This document shows, piece by piece, positions 1 to 11,859 of a DNA stretch of 64,000 nucleotides. Under the pieces are notes generated by a model. That model was not told where the DNA came from, searched no databases, and was given only the letters and a program-made list of their open reading frames with translations. The DNA lies in the NCBI GenBank assembly GCA_903813345.2, contig CAIIXF020000003.1, positions 29,215,248 through 29,279,247 of the forward strand, given 5' to 3'. Position numbers and translations under genes: made by a program. Positions within the stretch are counted from its first letter, which is position 1. Every line of letters begins with the position of its first letter. The stretch is from Owenia fusiformis (Eukaryota > Annelida > Polychaeta > Sabellida > Oweniidae).

Positions 1-2874
1 CTGTTATACATTGTCCCGGTTGTACCAGACATTGTTACACTGATATACATTGTCCCGGTTGTACCAGACATTGTTACACTGTTATACATTGTCCCGGTTG
101 TACCAGACATTGTTACACTGTTATACATTGTCCTGGTTGTACCAGACATTGTTACACTGTTATACATTGTCACGGTTGTACCAGACATTGTTACACTGTT
201 ATACATTGTCACGGTTCTACCAGACATTGTTACACTGTTATACATTGTCCCGGTTCTACCAGACATTGTTACACTGTTATACATTGTCCCGGTTGAACCA
301 GACATTGTTACACTGTTATACATTGTCACGGTTGTACCAGACATTGATACACTGTTATACATTGTCCTGGTTGTACCAGACATTGTTACACTGTTATACA
401 TTGTCCCGGTTCTACCAGACATTGTTACCTTGTTATATATTGTCCCGGTTGTACCAGACATTGTTACATTCTTGAACAGGGTATTAATTTTTAAAACTTG
501 TTACATTTTTATTATTGCCACGGTTGTACCAGACATACTTGCATTATTAAATATTATATCTGTTGTTACAAAATGTGTTACAGTTTTTATCATTGACACG
601 ATTGTACCAGCAGACAATGTAAATACTTTTGCGGTTTCACCATACATTGTTACATTGTTATATATTGTATCTGTTGTTACAAAATGTGTTACATTTTTAT
701 CGTTGTCACAGTTGTACCATACATAGTTTCATTATTCAAAATTGTAAGTGTTGTTACAAAATGTGTTACAGTTTTTATCATTGACACGATTGTACCAGAC
801 AACGATAAATTATTGAACATGGTATCTGTTGTTACAAAATCTGTTACAGTTTTAATCACTGTCACTGTTGTACCAAACAATGATATATTATTGAACATCT
901 TATCTGTTGTAACAAAATGTGTTCAGTTTTTATCCTTGTCACGTTTGTAACAGACATTGTTGCATTAGTTTACATTTTATATATTGTTAAAAAGTGTTAC
1001 ATTTTTAATACTGTCACGGTTGTACCAGACATTGTTGCATTCGTGTACATTGTATATATTGTTAAAAAACGTGTTACAGTTTTTAATTATGTCACGGTTG
1101 TACCAGACATTGTTACATTCTTGAACAGGGTATTCATTTTTTAAAACGTGTTACATTTTTATTATTGCCACGGTTGTACCAGCCATTCTTGCATTATTAA
1201 ATATTGAATCTGTTCTTACAAAATGTTTACAGTTTTACCATTGTCACTATTGTACCACACAATAATATATTATTGAACCTGGTATCTGTTGTTACAAAAT
1301 ATGTTACAGTTTTTATCATTGTCACGTTTGTACCAGACATTGTTCCATTTGTGTACATTGTATATATTGTTAACAAAGTGTTACCGTTTTTAATACTGTC
1401 ACGGTTGTGCCAGACATTGTTACAATTCTGTAAAATAATAGGCCTGTGACACTTTAATAAATTAACTAAACTAAACTAAACTAAACTACATTCTTGAACA
1501 GGGTATATGTTTTTCAAACGTGTTACATCTTTTATTATTGTCACGGTTGTACCAGACATTGTTACATTCTTTAAAAGTGTATCTATAGTTTCAAAACGTG
1601 TTACAGTTTTAACATTGTCACGGTTGTACCAGACATAGTTGCATTATTTAATATTGTATCTGTTGTTAAAAAAAGTGTTACAATTGATACCATTTTCACG
1701 ATTGTAACAGACAATGTTATAATATTGAACATTGTATCTGTCGGTTGTACCAGACATTATTACATTATCTTAAACAGTGTTACAGGTTTTACATTGTCAT
1801 GGTCGTATGAGACAGTAATACATTATTTAACATTGTATGAGGCATTTATATATTGTATGAAATGTTACCTGTTGTTATGAAACATTTTACAAAGTTAACA
1901 TTGTCAAGGTTGAACCGGACATTTTACATTACTTACCATTGTCACTGTTGTACCATGCATTGTTATATTATTTCAAATGTTATCTGTTGTTACAAATCAT
2001 TATACAATTTTAACATTGTTACGGTTGTCCCAGACATTGTTACATAAATTAACATTGTCCATGTTTTGACAGCCATTGCTACATTATTTAAAATGTTTAA
2101 TGTAATGCAGTAGAACATATATCAACTGTTTACATTGTCATTATTTTACAAGACAATCTTGTATATTTTTTATTTTTTTAATTTATTTCAGTACGTGTTA
2201 TACTTTTTAAAATCATCACGGTTGTACCAGACATTTTTACCTATTTTAACATTGCCCGTGTTGCACCAGATATTGTTACATTATGAAACATTGTATGTGT
2301 TGTTACAAACATTGTATGTGTTTGTTACAAATGTTACAAACTGTAACAGTTTAACCCGATATTTTAACATTATTTAAACGATTTTATTTTTTGTTATTAC
2401 AGGACCTGTTACAATTTTTAATATTGTCACACTTGTACCAGACATTGTTTCATTCTGTGTTAAAAATTTCATTTTTTCATTTTCACGGTTGTACCAGCCA
2501 TTCTTAATTTATTGAACATAGTATCTGTTGTTCCAAAACTTATTTTTTAACGTCGACCCGAATGTACAAGACATTGTTTATTAAAATAACATTATTACAT
2601 TACTGTTACATCATTGGACATGGTATGTGCTTTTACAGAATGTGTTACAATTTTTAACTTTGTCACGGATGTACCAGACATTGATACAGTATTTAACATT
2701 GTCACTGTTGAATCAGACATAATTATATAATTTGATATTGAAACGCTTGTATCAGACATTTTTACATTATGAACCATTTTACATTTGTACGACATTGTTG
2801 TTTCATTAAAATTTGTATCTGTTGTTACAGACATTTTCCAATTTTAAATATTGTCACTGTTGAACTAGACATTT
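1..2874 (+). repeat. 39-bp satellite array A (continues left of window)
   Basis: Positions 1-480 are a clean head-to-tail array with a 39-bp period; the core reads ttgtcccggttgtaccagac followed by attgttacactgttataca. The main variation is cccgg/cacgg/cctgg and an occasional gta-to-cta change. From about 480 to 2874 the same core (ttgtaccagacattgttaca) recurs in degenerate, longer composite units mixed with tgttgttacaaaatgtgttaca modules. Because 39 is a multiple of three, a frame without a stop stays open, so long pseudo-proteins of 13-residue repeats appear on both strands; I do not regard them as genes. The array begins before base 1. Confidence 0.95.
1425..1486 (+). mobile_element. Short retroelement 3'-end relic inside satellite A
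   Basis: A 62-bp non-satellite insert interrupts a satellite unit. It contains aataaa and ends in a run of about four taaac units. The satellite bases TACA occur on both sides (1421-1424 and 1487-1490), as expected for a short target duplication. An adenine-rich short-repeat tail with a polyadenylation-like signal is typical of a 5'-truncated LINE or SINE 3' end. The family is not identifiable from 62 bp. Confidence 0.5.
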
Positions 2875-3025
2875 CTACATTATTCCTCTGTTTTTGTTTG
2901 TTCTCTCTCCTCTTTTCATTTTAATTTCCTTCTTCTCTTTTAGACTTCTCTTTCCCTCATCTCTTAACATACTTGCTTCCTTGGCAAGTATGTCAAATTG
3001 GCCAATCTCTTCTTCTGTGCCTGAC
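2875..3025 (-). CDS. Possible terminal exon of an unidentified gene
   Basis: On the minus strand a tttttcag acceptor is followed by 151 nt open to a TAG at 2877-2875. It encodes about 49 residues rich in Lys, Glu and Arg, beginning SGTEEEIGQFDILAKEAS, and looks like a charged helix. The stop lies at the edge of the 39-bp satellite, so the end of this exon may be satellite-derived. The exon needs two bases from an upstream exon, which I did not find. I do not recognise the protein. It could be a chance open stretch. Confidence 0.3.
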
Positions 3026-3485
3026 CTGAAAAAGTTCGTGTCATTAAGATCTCATTTGAGCATCAAAACTATATTATTTTTCATTGGAGAGACTACTAAA
3101 ACACGCCTGGGAACATCAGGGTGTTAAAGAGAGATTTTATTAAGAAACATTGTAAAACTTACAAAATTAAAAGCATTCTGGTTACCGTATTGAAAAGGTA
3201 TCTAGTCTTATACTATCTTTTCTTAAATTATTAACTGGTACTTGAATTATATCAGATAAATCAAAAATACTTTTCAGAGGCATAACATTTGGATTGACTT
3301 GAGGAAAATATCATAACGGAGTATTAGTACTTTGTTCGACCTATTCTGATTTTTTAATAAGTTCTTGTCCGAAGAATGAAGATAAAGCTCTCTTTTAAAT
3401 GTCTACTTTGTGAATAACGTCCTCAATATATATATATATGAATCCATCTTATCAATCAGTACTAAAACTAAGGTTTATTGAAATA

Positions 3486-3698
3486 TTAATTTCTCTTCCT
3501 GATGGCATCTTCTCTTTTGTAGCTATTTATAAGTAAGTCTGTCCTCTCCATTGTCATCCTTCTTAAAACTGTAAATCCAGATCTGGTCATTTCTTGGCCA
3601 ATGGGATCCCACATCTTAGCATTCCTGAAAGGATCCCAGGATATGACAAATTCTAACAGTTTACTATCGTTATTCAATTTTAAAACAAGAGGCATCAT
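3486..3698 (-). CDS. Possible last exon of an unidentified gene
   Basis: A minus-strand open frame of 70 codons has balanced, protein-like composition (for example LLEFVISWDPFRNAKMWDPI) and ends in TAA. An AATAAA polyadenylation signal follows within about 10 bases, which suits a terminal exon. The frame stays open upstream of the first ATG (residues ITCLNQ precede it), but I found no convincing splice acceptor. The product is not recognised. It ends in a stop, so it cannot simply splice into the exon-like segment at 3025-2875; the two may be separate or pseudogenic. Confidence 0.3.
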   Translation of the reverse strand: MMPLVLKLNNDSKLLEFVISWDPFRNAKMWDPIGQEMTRSGFTVLRRMTMERTDLLINSYKREDAIRKRN

Positions 3699-6000
3699 TT
3701 GATTCAGACATGTTATACAGCAACAAAAGTAATGTACATTTAATACACATGGTGTATGTCACACTTGTAGTATGTGACATTAGAAAATGATTAATATTGT
3801 GCATTTACAATATGCATAATTTATGAAAATTTTGTAAATTTAACATTTTCATGCATCATCACATTGCAACATTTATCGGATCAATGATTGTGTTCGAGCT
3901 ATGTTTTTCATAAACAGATAAAGATCAAACGATAAATGTTTAGTGTAACTGATCATAAAGTTTGTGTATGATACTTGAGCTACAAATTACACAATTTTAT
4001 GAATAAAAACTAACGTTCTACACTTATTATTATTACTACACATTTATACGTAATTTCCTCTCGCTAACGTCATAACATAGGTGAAATACCGCTGAGAGCA
4101 ATAATAAGTATATTGGTAAATTGACTTTTTAATCTTCTTTTAAACTACCTAAAAGGGAGGTTAAGATTAGCGTTGATAACCCAGTAACCTGTACCTATAC
4201 GTATTTTGTTATTACACTAAACTATATCTTAGTTAAATTACAGGGTTTGCGATACGTAATTACCTATAAATGGCCGAAGGGAGGTAATTCGAAAACGTTT
4301 GTTTTTATCCAAAGAATTATGTAATTTTTAGATCAAATATCATTCATTGAACTTTTAAAAATAAGAAGAAACATTTCTCATTTAATCTGCATAGAAATGA
4401 AGTGGTGGAACACATTCCTTGCTGTGATAAACGATGCCGTGTGATGATGCATGAAATTGTATTTACCCATTACCCATACGCATCCGTAACAAACATACGG
4501 ATAGGCAAAAGTATATTTTTACGCTAGTCTAAAATTCTCTAGTAGAGAGGTTTCAAATAACAATAACGGGTTACCTAAAATGTATCCGCATCTGCGTCTC
4601 GTTACGTTTATGGATTTAGATACTTTTCGTTTCGCATTTACTTTTTGGAAATGCGCAATTTTAAGATTTATGTTTTAGGAAGAAATGATATTGGATATTC
4701 GAAATAAGTGTGTACATTTCCGTTTACTGATTTCCTGAGAATATTCAGAATGCAGCAAGTGCCTTTTGACTTAACATGAAAGCATGCCATCTTGACATAA
4801 CGTCATGTCCCTTTTCAACTCTCTTTTAAAAATGTTGTTTTAACGGTATACTTATCAATGCTATAATCAGTTTCAAGGAGCACACGATGAATTGTTTCAC
4901 GATGTCATGTCAAGCTTGCGTGAAATCCATCCAGCCAGAACGTTGACCTCTATTGCAACACATATTTACTCATATAGCATCTTTTTATTTCACTCAAAAG
5001 TAGAATTCTATCTCAAGCATATGCATAATATTCCATTTGTCATTTTCTTAACGTATGATATATTTAAAAACATGATGTTTTTCTGTGCAAATACTATCAT
5101 TAGGGTTTATTGGAGTGATTTAGCTGGGTTGCCCAAATATTATCGTTGGGGGAAATTTTGGTATCTATCACCATGGTAACATACCAGGTACATGGTGGTA
5201 TGCCGACGCTAAGTCAATAGTCAACGCCATGTTAAGCCAATACTCCCCTCCCTAATTAGCCGATATACTTTTTCCCCAAAATAACTTTTTGTCCAAACAA
5301 GTTAAATCACTTCAGAAAACCCTTGTTATTATAAATTAACCATAAAACATCGTGTTTTTAAAAATTCATAGGTTCACTATAGTATGTATAGGGGTGACAA
5401 ATGGACTATAATGTATATTGTGGAGTGATTTTTTATACATTAAAAAAACATAATAGGCACTAGTAGCCTTGCCCAAGTTGGTCTCTCACTTATATTGATT
5501 TCTAAACCATGGTGAAAGATATGACATGTACACTCCCCTACGTAAGTTTGGCAACATTAGCTCACCCATTGAACTACGTGTAAAAGCATCTTTACGTTTC
5601 AATTTTTATTATCGTAACCGGTGATGAAAATAATTATACTATTGATGAAAACGTCATTTTACTTTATTTGAAATATAAAGGTCTAAAACAATCGCTATAC
5701 TACACATGGGCCTTTAATTGCAGGTTTTGCAGCTTAATTCAAGATCAGAAAAGCAAAAAGCAGCACGGACTTGATGGAAGCAACGTGACATATTTTATCA
5801 TAGAAAGTTACAAAATATATCATTTGTGCAATAAAATTTTGTATGAAAACCAACAAATTAGATTTAGTAAAAATATAAATTACCTTTGTAATTCTTGAAT
5901 CATTGAACAGGAGAACACCTCATCATCAAAGAATGTTGAATATATGAAAAAATAGATTGCACTAGATATGAATACATGTAGGTACCACAAAACATATGAA
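3699..6000. other. Spacer between the two satellite arrays, no gene seen
   Basis: AT-rich single-copy-looking DNA separates the oppositely oriented satellite arrays. Open frames here are short and lack codon-like composition. A short copy of a dispersed TIR motif (cactcccctacgtaagtttg) lies at about 5530; a clear two-ended element with this end is at 59781-59949. A tcaccatggtaaca motif near 5168 resembles half of an RFX X-box, but no start codon or exon follows it. Confidence 0.5.
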
Positions 6001-6048
6001 TTCAGGCAAAAACAATAGACTCCAGATTTTCAATCTGGAGTCTGATAA

Positions 6049-8157
6049 AAAATGTAACACGTTTGGTAATGACAGATAAAATATCTTATAATGAAAAAAA
6101 TGCCTTGTACAACTATGACAATTTTAAAAAATGTAACACGTTTTGAAACAATATATACCCTGTTCAATAATGTAACAATGTCTGGTTCAATCGTGACAAT
6201 GTATAATAATGCAACAATGTCTGGTACAACCGTGCCAATGTTAGAACTGTAACACGTTTTGTAATATACATTGTTCAACGATGTCTGGTACAACCGTGAC
6301 AATGTTGAAAACTGTAACACGTTTTGTGACAAAAGATACAATATATTCTAATAATGCAAGAATGTCTGGTGCAACAGTGAAAATTAGAAAAAATGTAACA
6401 CGTTTGGTAACAACAGATACAATATCTTATAATGTAAAAATGTCTGGTACAACTGTGACAATTTTAAAAAATGTAACACGTTTTTAAAAAATATATACCT
6501 TGTTCAATAATGTAACAATGTCTGGTACAACCGTGACAATGTATAATAATGTAACTATGTCTGGTACAACCGGGACAATGTATAACAGTGTAAAAATGTC
6601 TGGTAGAACCGGGACAATATATAACAATGTAACAATGTCTGGTACAACCGGGACAATATATAACAGTGTAACAATGTCTGGTACAACCGGGACAATGTAT
6701 AACAGTGTAACAATGTCTGGTACAACCGGGACAATGTATAACAGTGTAACAATGTCTGGTACAACCGGGACAATGTATAACAGTGTAACAATGTCTGGTA
6801 CAACCGGGACAATGTTGAAAACTGTAACACGTTTTGTGACAAAAGATACAATGTATTTCAATAATGCAAGAATGTCTGGTGCAACAGTGAAAATGATAAA
6901 AAATGTAACACGTTTGGTAACAACAGATAAAATATCTTATATGGCAAAAATGTCTGGTACATCTGTGACAATTTAAAAAAAGTAACATGTTTTGAAACAA
7001 TATATACCCTATTCAATAATGTAACAATGTCTGGTACAACCGTGACAATGTTGAAAACTGTAACACGTTTTGTGACAAAAGATACAATATATTTTAATAA
7101 TGCAAGAATGTCTGGTGCAACAGTGAAAATTAGAAAAAATGTAACACGTTTGGTAACAACAGATACAATATCTTATAATGTAAAAATGTCTGGTACAACT
7201 GTGACAATTTTAAAAAATGTAACACGTTTTTAAAAAATATATACCTTGTTCAATAATGTAACAATGTCTGGTACAACCGTGACAATGTATAATAATGTAA
7301 CTATGTCTGGTACAACCGGGACAATGTATAACAGTGTAACAATGTCTGGCACAACCGGGACAATGTATAACAGTGTAACAATGTCTGGTACAACCGGGAC
7401 AATGTATAACAGTGTAACAATGTCTGGTACAACCGGGACAATGTATAACAGTGTAACAATGTCTGGTAGAACCGGGACAATGTATAACAGTGTAACAATG
7501 TCTGGTACAACCGTGACAATGTATAACAGTGTAACAATGTCTGGTACAACCGTGACAATGTATAACAATGTAACAATGTCTGGTACAACCGGGACAATGT
7601 ATAACAGTGTAACAATGTCTGGTAGAACCGGGACAATGTATAACAGTGTAACAATGTCTGGTAGAACCGGGACAATGTATAACAGTGTAACAATGTCTGG
7701 TACAACCGTGACAATGTATAACAGTGTAACAATGTCTGGTACAACCGTGACAATGTATAACAGTGTAACAATGTCTGGTACAACCGGGACAATGTATAAC
7801 AGTGTAACAATGTCTGGTAGAACCGTGACAATGTATAACAGTGTATCAATGTCTGGTACAACCGTGACAATGTATAACAGTGTAACAATGTCTGGTACAA
7901 CCGGGACAATGTATAACAGTGTAACAATGTCTGGTACAACCGGGACAATTTATAACAGTGTAACAATGTCTGGTACAACCGTGACAATGTATAACAGTGT
8001 AACAATGTCTGGTACAACCGTGACAATGTATAACAGTGTAACAATGTCTGGTACAACCGTGACAATGTATAACAGTGTATCAATGTCTGGTACAACCGTG
8101 ACAATGTATAAAAGTGTAACAATGTCTGCTACAACCGGGACAATGTTATTTATGTAA
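6049..8157 (-). repeat. 39-bp satellite array B, inverted relative to array A
   Basis: This is the reverse complement of the array A satellite (acaatgtctggtacaaccgg and variants). Positions 7246-8140 are a clean 39-bp array of about 23 units; 6500-6820 is a second clean block of about eight units. Between them lie degenerate composite units with gtaacacgttttgtgac modules. The composite block at about 6273-6510 recurs nearly unchanged at 7019-7256, an offset of 746 bp, so there is higher-order structure. Translations of 100-300 residues on both strands are consequences of the 39-bp period, not genes. Confidence 0.95.
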
Positions 8158-8255
8158 AAATATAACATGCCACGGTTGCGCCAGATTCCTGCAGGTTTCG
8201 CTAACATTGCCACGGTTGTACCAGAAAAAAACCTGCATTTGATTGTATATGACAT

Positions 8256-8660
8256 TTTTTCTCTTCACCCTTTCCTTAGAACATACTTATTTTGTACTTT
8301 TAAAAAGCAGTTTTCTCATTTTTTAAACATTTTTTCTCTTCACCCTTTCCTCAGAACATTGTACATGTACTCTTTGTGCAATACTGAAAGATGTAGAAAA
8401 TTAAGAGACCTACTTATTTTGTACTTTTAAAAAGCAGTTTTCTCATTTTTTAAACATTTTTTCTCTTCACCCTTTCCTCAGAACATTTACATGTCCTCTT
8501 TGTGCAATACTGAAAGATGTAGAAAATTAAGAGACCTACTTATTTTGTACTTTTAAAAAGCATTTTTCTCATTTTTTAAACATTTTTTTCTCTTCACCCT
8601 TTCCTCAGAACATGTACATACGTGCACTCTTTGCGCAATACTGAAAGATGTAGACCAAAT
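8256..8660. repeat. Tandem repeat, 127-bp unit, about 3.5 copies
   Basis: The block ctcttcaccctttcct recurs at 8261, 8336, 8463 and 8590. The first interval (75 bp) lacks the middle of the unit; the next two intervals are exactly 127 bp. Each full unit holds the same body, including tgcaatactgaaagatgtag and acttattttgtacttttaaa. Copies differ by only a few bases, so the amplification looks recent. No coding content is seen. Confidence 0.85.
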
Positions 8661-8730
8661 ATGGAATGAGCTGTGTTCCTGAAAATAACTTTTGCATATC
8701 ATGCTGTGTGTGTTTATCACCTTGTTGTAT

Positions 8731-9099
8731 CAGGCCTGTCAACTGTCACGCAATTTGCGTATTTGTCACGCATTTGCTGAAGAATTTGAAGTCACGCCAG
8801 TTATTTTTGCGTGACAGAAAATGTCACGCAAATACGCATTTTACCTTGGAATTGTCAAGCAAAAACATTTCTGTAGAAAAATTTGTAAAAAAGTTCGTCT
8901 ACACAGCAAAAATACGAACGCCGAAAAAAAACGTACGCATTTCGTTCGGACTTTTCACGCGAATTACGTATATGTCACGCATTCCGTTCGAAATTTTTCG
9001 TACCTTTGAACACCTCCCCTCAAAATGTGGACACCTTGAGGGGAGGTGTTCAACATTTCCAAGTCACTCATGTTAGGTGTTCCCAAGTTGACAGGCCTG
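8731..9099. mobile_element. Non-autonomous TIR element, hAT-like ends, 369 bp
   Basis: The ends are a perfect 14-bp inverted repeat (caggcctgtcaact and its complement). TTGTAT flanks both sides (8725-8730 and 9100-9105), so the target duplication is at least 6 bp. CAGG-type ends are common in hAT elements, which normally give 8 bp, so the class is uncertain. Inside, tcacgc occurs many times in both orientations. A 16-bp perfect stem at 9008-9023 and 9036-9051 has a 12-base loop. There is no transposase; open frames across it are shadows. Confidence 0.75.
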
Positions 9100-9131
9100 T
9101 TGTATCAAGGAGGCTTTCGAACGGTTCATTG

Positions 9132-9232
9132 CTTCCGCAGGCCTCGCCCACTCTTGTTTATGCATCAATCTAAAAATTATCACAAGGGGCACACTTAAGT
9201 GATAAAATTAGTGTGGGCCAGGCCTGCGGAAG
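9132..9232. mobile_element. Short palindromic TIR element, about 100 bp
   Basis: cttccgcaggcctcgcccac at 9132-9151 pairs with its near-perfect complement at 9213-9232. The CAGGCCT core resembles the end of the neighbouring element at 8731-9099, so the two may share a transposase family. The 60-bp interior contains no coding sequence. Confidence 0.6.
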
Positions 9233-10649
9233 TACTGTTAAAGTGAAGTTGAACAAAAATTAGCTAACTATACCATATGATTAAGGCAGCCATACTTTAA
9301 AGAGATTTACTATTTTTGTGAATTCTCGCAATGGATGGCCGTGTATTTTGGATCTTCCAAAGCGTGTGAAAAATTATACTATAATTGTCAAATACATAGC
9401 CTAGTCTAGACATCTATGAGAACTAGCCAGTGTACAACAACAACAGTTAGATGGACATTATCTTATCATATAGGAGACAGGTTTTATCAATAGTCTATGA
9501 AAATTGAAAAGTATCCTGTACTTTGCCCATATGTGAGACAATGAAAAACTGACCACTGTAAATAACTGACAATGAATGGTAGGGGTGGCATAAAAGTCAT
9601 AAAAGAAACTAAATAAATTTAGTTTGGGGATGCTGGGGTTAACACATGTTTTAGTTTCCTTTAGGACATCTTTCAACATTTCAATATTTCCAAAACATAC
9701 ATGAGTTGCTACCAACCCAAATCAAATACAGTAGCACACAAAAAAGATCATAAATTATTTTGTACAAAAACTATGATGGATATTTTATACAGCACAAAGG
9801 AAATAAAAGTTAGAAGAGCAATGAATATACTGTACTATGTTTTTAAAACTTCATAAAATATTTAAAACTCAAGCAGAAACTTTGCAATTTCAACATTTTA
9901 GGTAGGCCTACATGTATAAGTTTGTTTTTTTTTGGGTGGGGTCGAAACTAAATTTGATTAGTTTCCTATAAGACATCAATAATTTGAAGCAGCCCCTAAA
10001 GAACTTGATTTAACATGCTAGTATTGGGGGGCCAGTTCAAAATAAAAAAAATACTGGTAAAATAAGTAATTCTGTAAAAAGTTAGGGTGGTGTATACATT
10101 AAGTACAACATGACCAGTATGTCATTTCAATATCCATAAATTAAAATGACAAGGTGGGCTAGTCCTTATTTCAACTTTCTTCTTAAAAAATAACTAATAT
10201 TTTCAGCTGGCCCTTTTCTAAACAGACACCCTGGTATACTAGTGTCTGTAAATAAGTACATGTATATAAAACATGTAACAATACCCTTAGGCAGTGACAG
10301 AGTATAGCATTATATTAACTGGAGATGAAAATCACTTTTAACTCTTATCTGGCTGATGTACTGGTGCAGTGTCTGCTGACTAACAAATATATTTATTTTA
10401 TTTATTTGCCTAACTTAAAACCTCTAAGATCAAGTAAACACATTTGACTCTAAACATGTTTGGCTATTAGAGGCTAAACATAAATTTATAATATATTTGT
10501 TTACTGAAATAAACTTCAAAGCAAAAACACTACGTAGTTTAAGGTTTAATTTCTTATTCGACACTTAAATCTCTTTAATAAACATAATGTTGTTTTCAAT
10601 ACTAGTATAACAATTCGATAGCTTCTGCACAAAGTATAAGTTTTATCAA
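9233..10649. other. Gene-free AT-rich stretch
   Basis: I see no exon with splice sites, no RNA gene and no clear repeat here. One 85-codon minus-strand open frame (9458-9715) has no recognisable content. There is a T8 run near 9926. Confidence 0.5.
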
Positions 10650-10651
10650 TA

Positions 10652-11423
10652 GAGAATTTTCGTTATAAGTATACTTATACTTATAAACCCAATAAACAAG
10701 GTGTTTCATAATTTCCTAATTCGTCGGGAAATATCTCCTAGGACGGTAATAAAAAGGGCCAATGGCATACCATCCGTACCCCCTTGATGTAAAGCATGTT
10801 TAGTTGTGTCATATGTGTTTCTAGAATCAAATAGGCTGATATAGCACACGGGTTTTACAGATTTATCTACTCTCAAATATATTTTTTGTAGATGATCGTT
10901 TTGAATCACCTTGTAGAAATAACGAAGGGAGAATTAGTTCAGCTAATGAATGAGTCGAGCTGTTTGATTGGATACTATGCCTATTCAGCCGATTAATTTT
11001 AATAAGCCATTCTGGTCAGTAGGTCCACACATATACTATGCGGAGATCCAACTCTGTAAGTTTATAATCTGCGTATAAAGGCCCTTTTATACGTAAAAAC
11101 TTAAAAATTGACCTTATAATTTCATGAGAACTTTGAAATGATCGACTCGTTCGTGTAGTGATTCACTTTAAAGGGTCTTGTTTATCGTACACTACAAGGA
11201 CCCGTCAACTAGCGTTTAGTTTATCGTGTTCATAATTGACACTAGCAAAGGACATTGTATTCGCAGTCCCTAGTTGATGATGGAGCTTGACTATATCGGG
11301 AATAGTTATGCCCCACTTGGTACAGATTATGAAAATCAATTTGAATTGATTTTAGTTTGACAAGACCCTTTAAACTATAAGTATACGTATAAGTTTTTGA
11401 AACAACTTATAACGAAAATTCTC
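10652..11423. mobile_element. TA-flanked TIR element, 772 bp
   Basis: A perfect 19-bp inverted repeat (gagaattttcgttataagt at 10652-10670, its complement at 11405-11423) is flanked by TA on both sides, the target duplication of Tc1/mariner-type elements. The termini are followed inside by further inverted cttatac/gtatacgtat motifs. No intact transposase frame is present. The short minus-strand frame at 10706-10909 is not recognisable. A smaller palindrome-ended segment is nested near the right end. Confidence 0.75.
11167..11374. mobile_element. Small nested TIR segment, about 208 bp
   Basis: tttaaagggtcttg at 11167-11180 is matched by caagaccctttaaa at 11361-11374. It lies wholly within the TA-flanked element 10652-11423 and is probably a second insertion in it. 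I could not define a target duplication with confidence. Confidence 0.55.
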
Positions 11424-11859
11424 TAATGTCATGAAAATTAAATTAAAATCATCATCATGTATATCTACTTTAACTGATAAGTTCAATGTTTTTTAAGTGT
11501 TTTTTTATGTGTTTTTCAGGCAAGATCGGACACTATTTGATATAAAAGCACACTTAAGTACTGTGTTAACAACAAGTAATTTATAGCCTCCTTTAAATAA
11601 AAACAGATACATACTTCAGGAAACACTTACGTTGAGATAACATTATGTAAACTTCAGCTTATCAAATCATTAAGGACTAGTTTAATCAAAGGCTCTTGAT
11701 AACCTTGATTTATTGATTGATTGCTTGATTGAATAAATTATTGATGATCATTGATTGTTTCCTTGAATAATTGATTGGTCCCATTTAAAACCAGAACAAC
11801 GGCAACGCCAAAGCGTAGCGAATCCCATCGAACAGCCTGGGATGGCATTTTTACAAACA

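Noticed and set aside
1446-1488. Telomere-like (taaac)n run
   Set aside because: Only about four imperfect units, not the canonical animal telomere repeat, and better explained as a retroelement tail.
5165-5185. X-box (RFX site)-like tcaccatggtaac
   Set aside because: Only one half fits the consensus, and no ciliary gene start lies nearby.
7246-8157. 303-codon plus-strand and 273-codon minus-strand open frames
   Set aside because: Both are pure translations of a 39-bp satellite whose period is a multiple of three. There is no start context, non-repeat domain or 3' signal.
8666-9076. 136-codon Cys-rich plus-strand frame
   Set aside because: Mostly the non-autonomous TIR element 8731-9099; no coding features.
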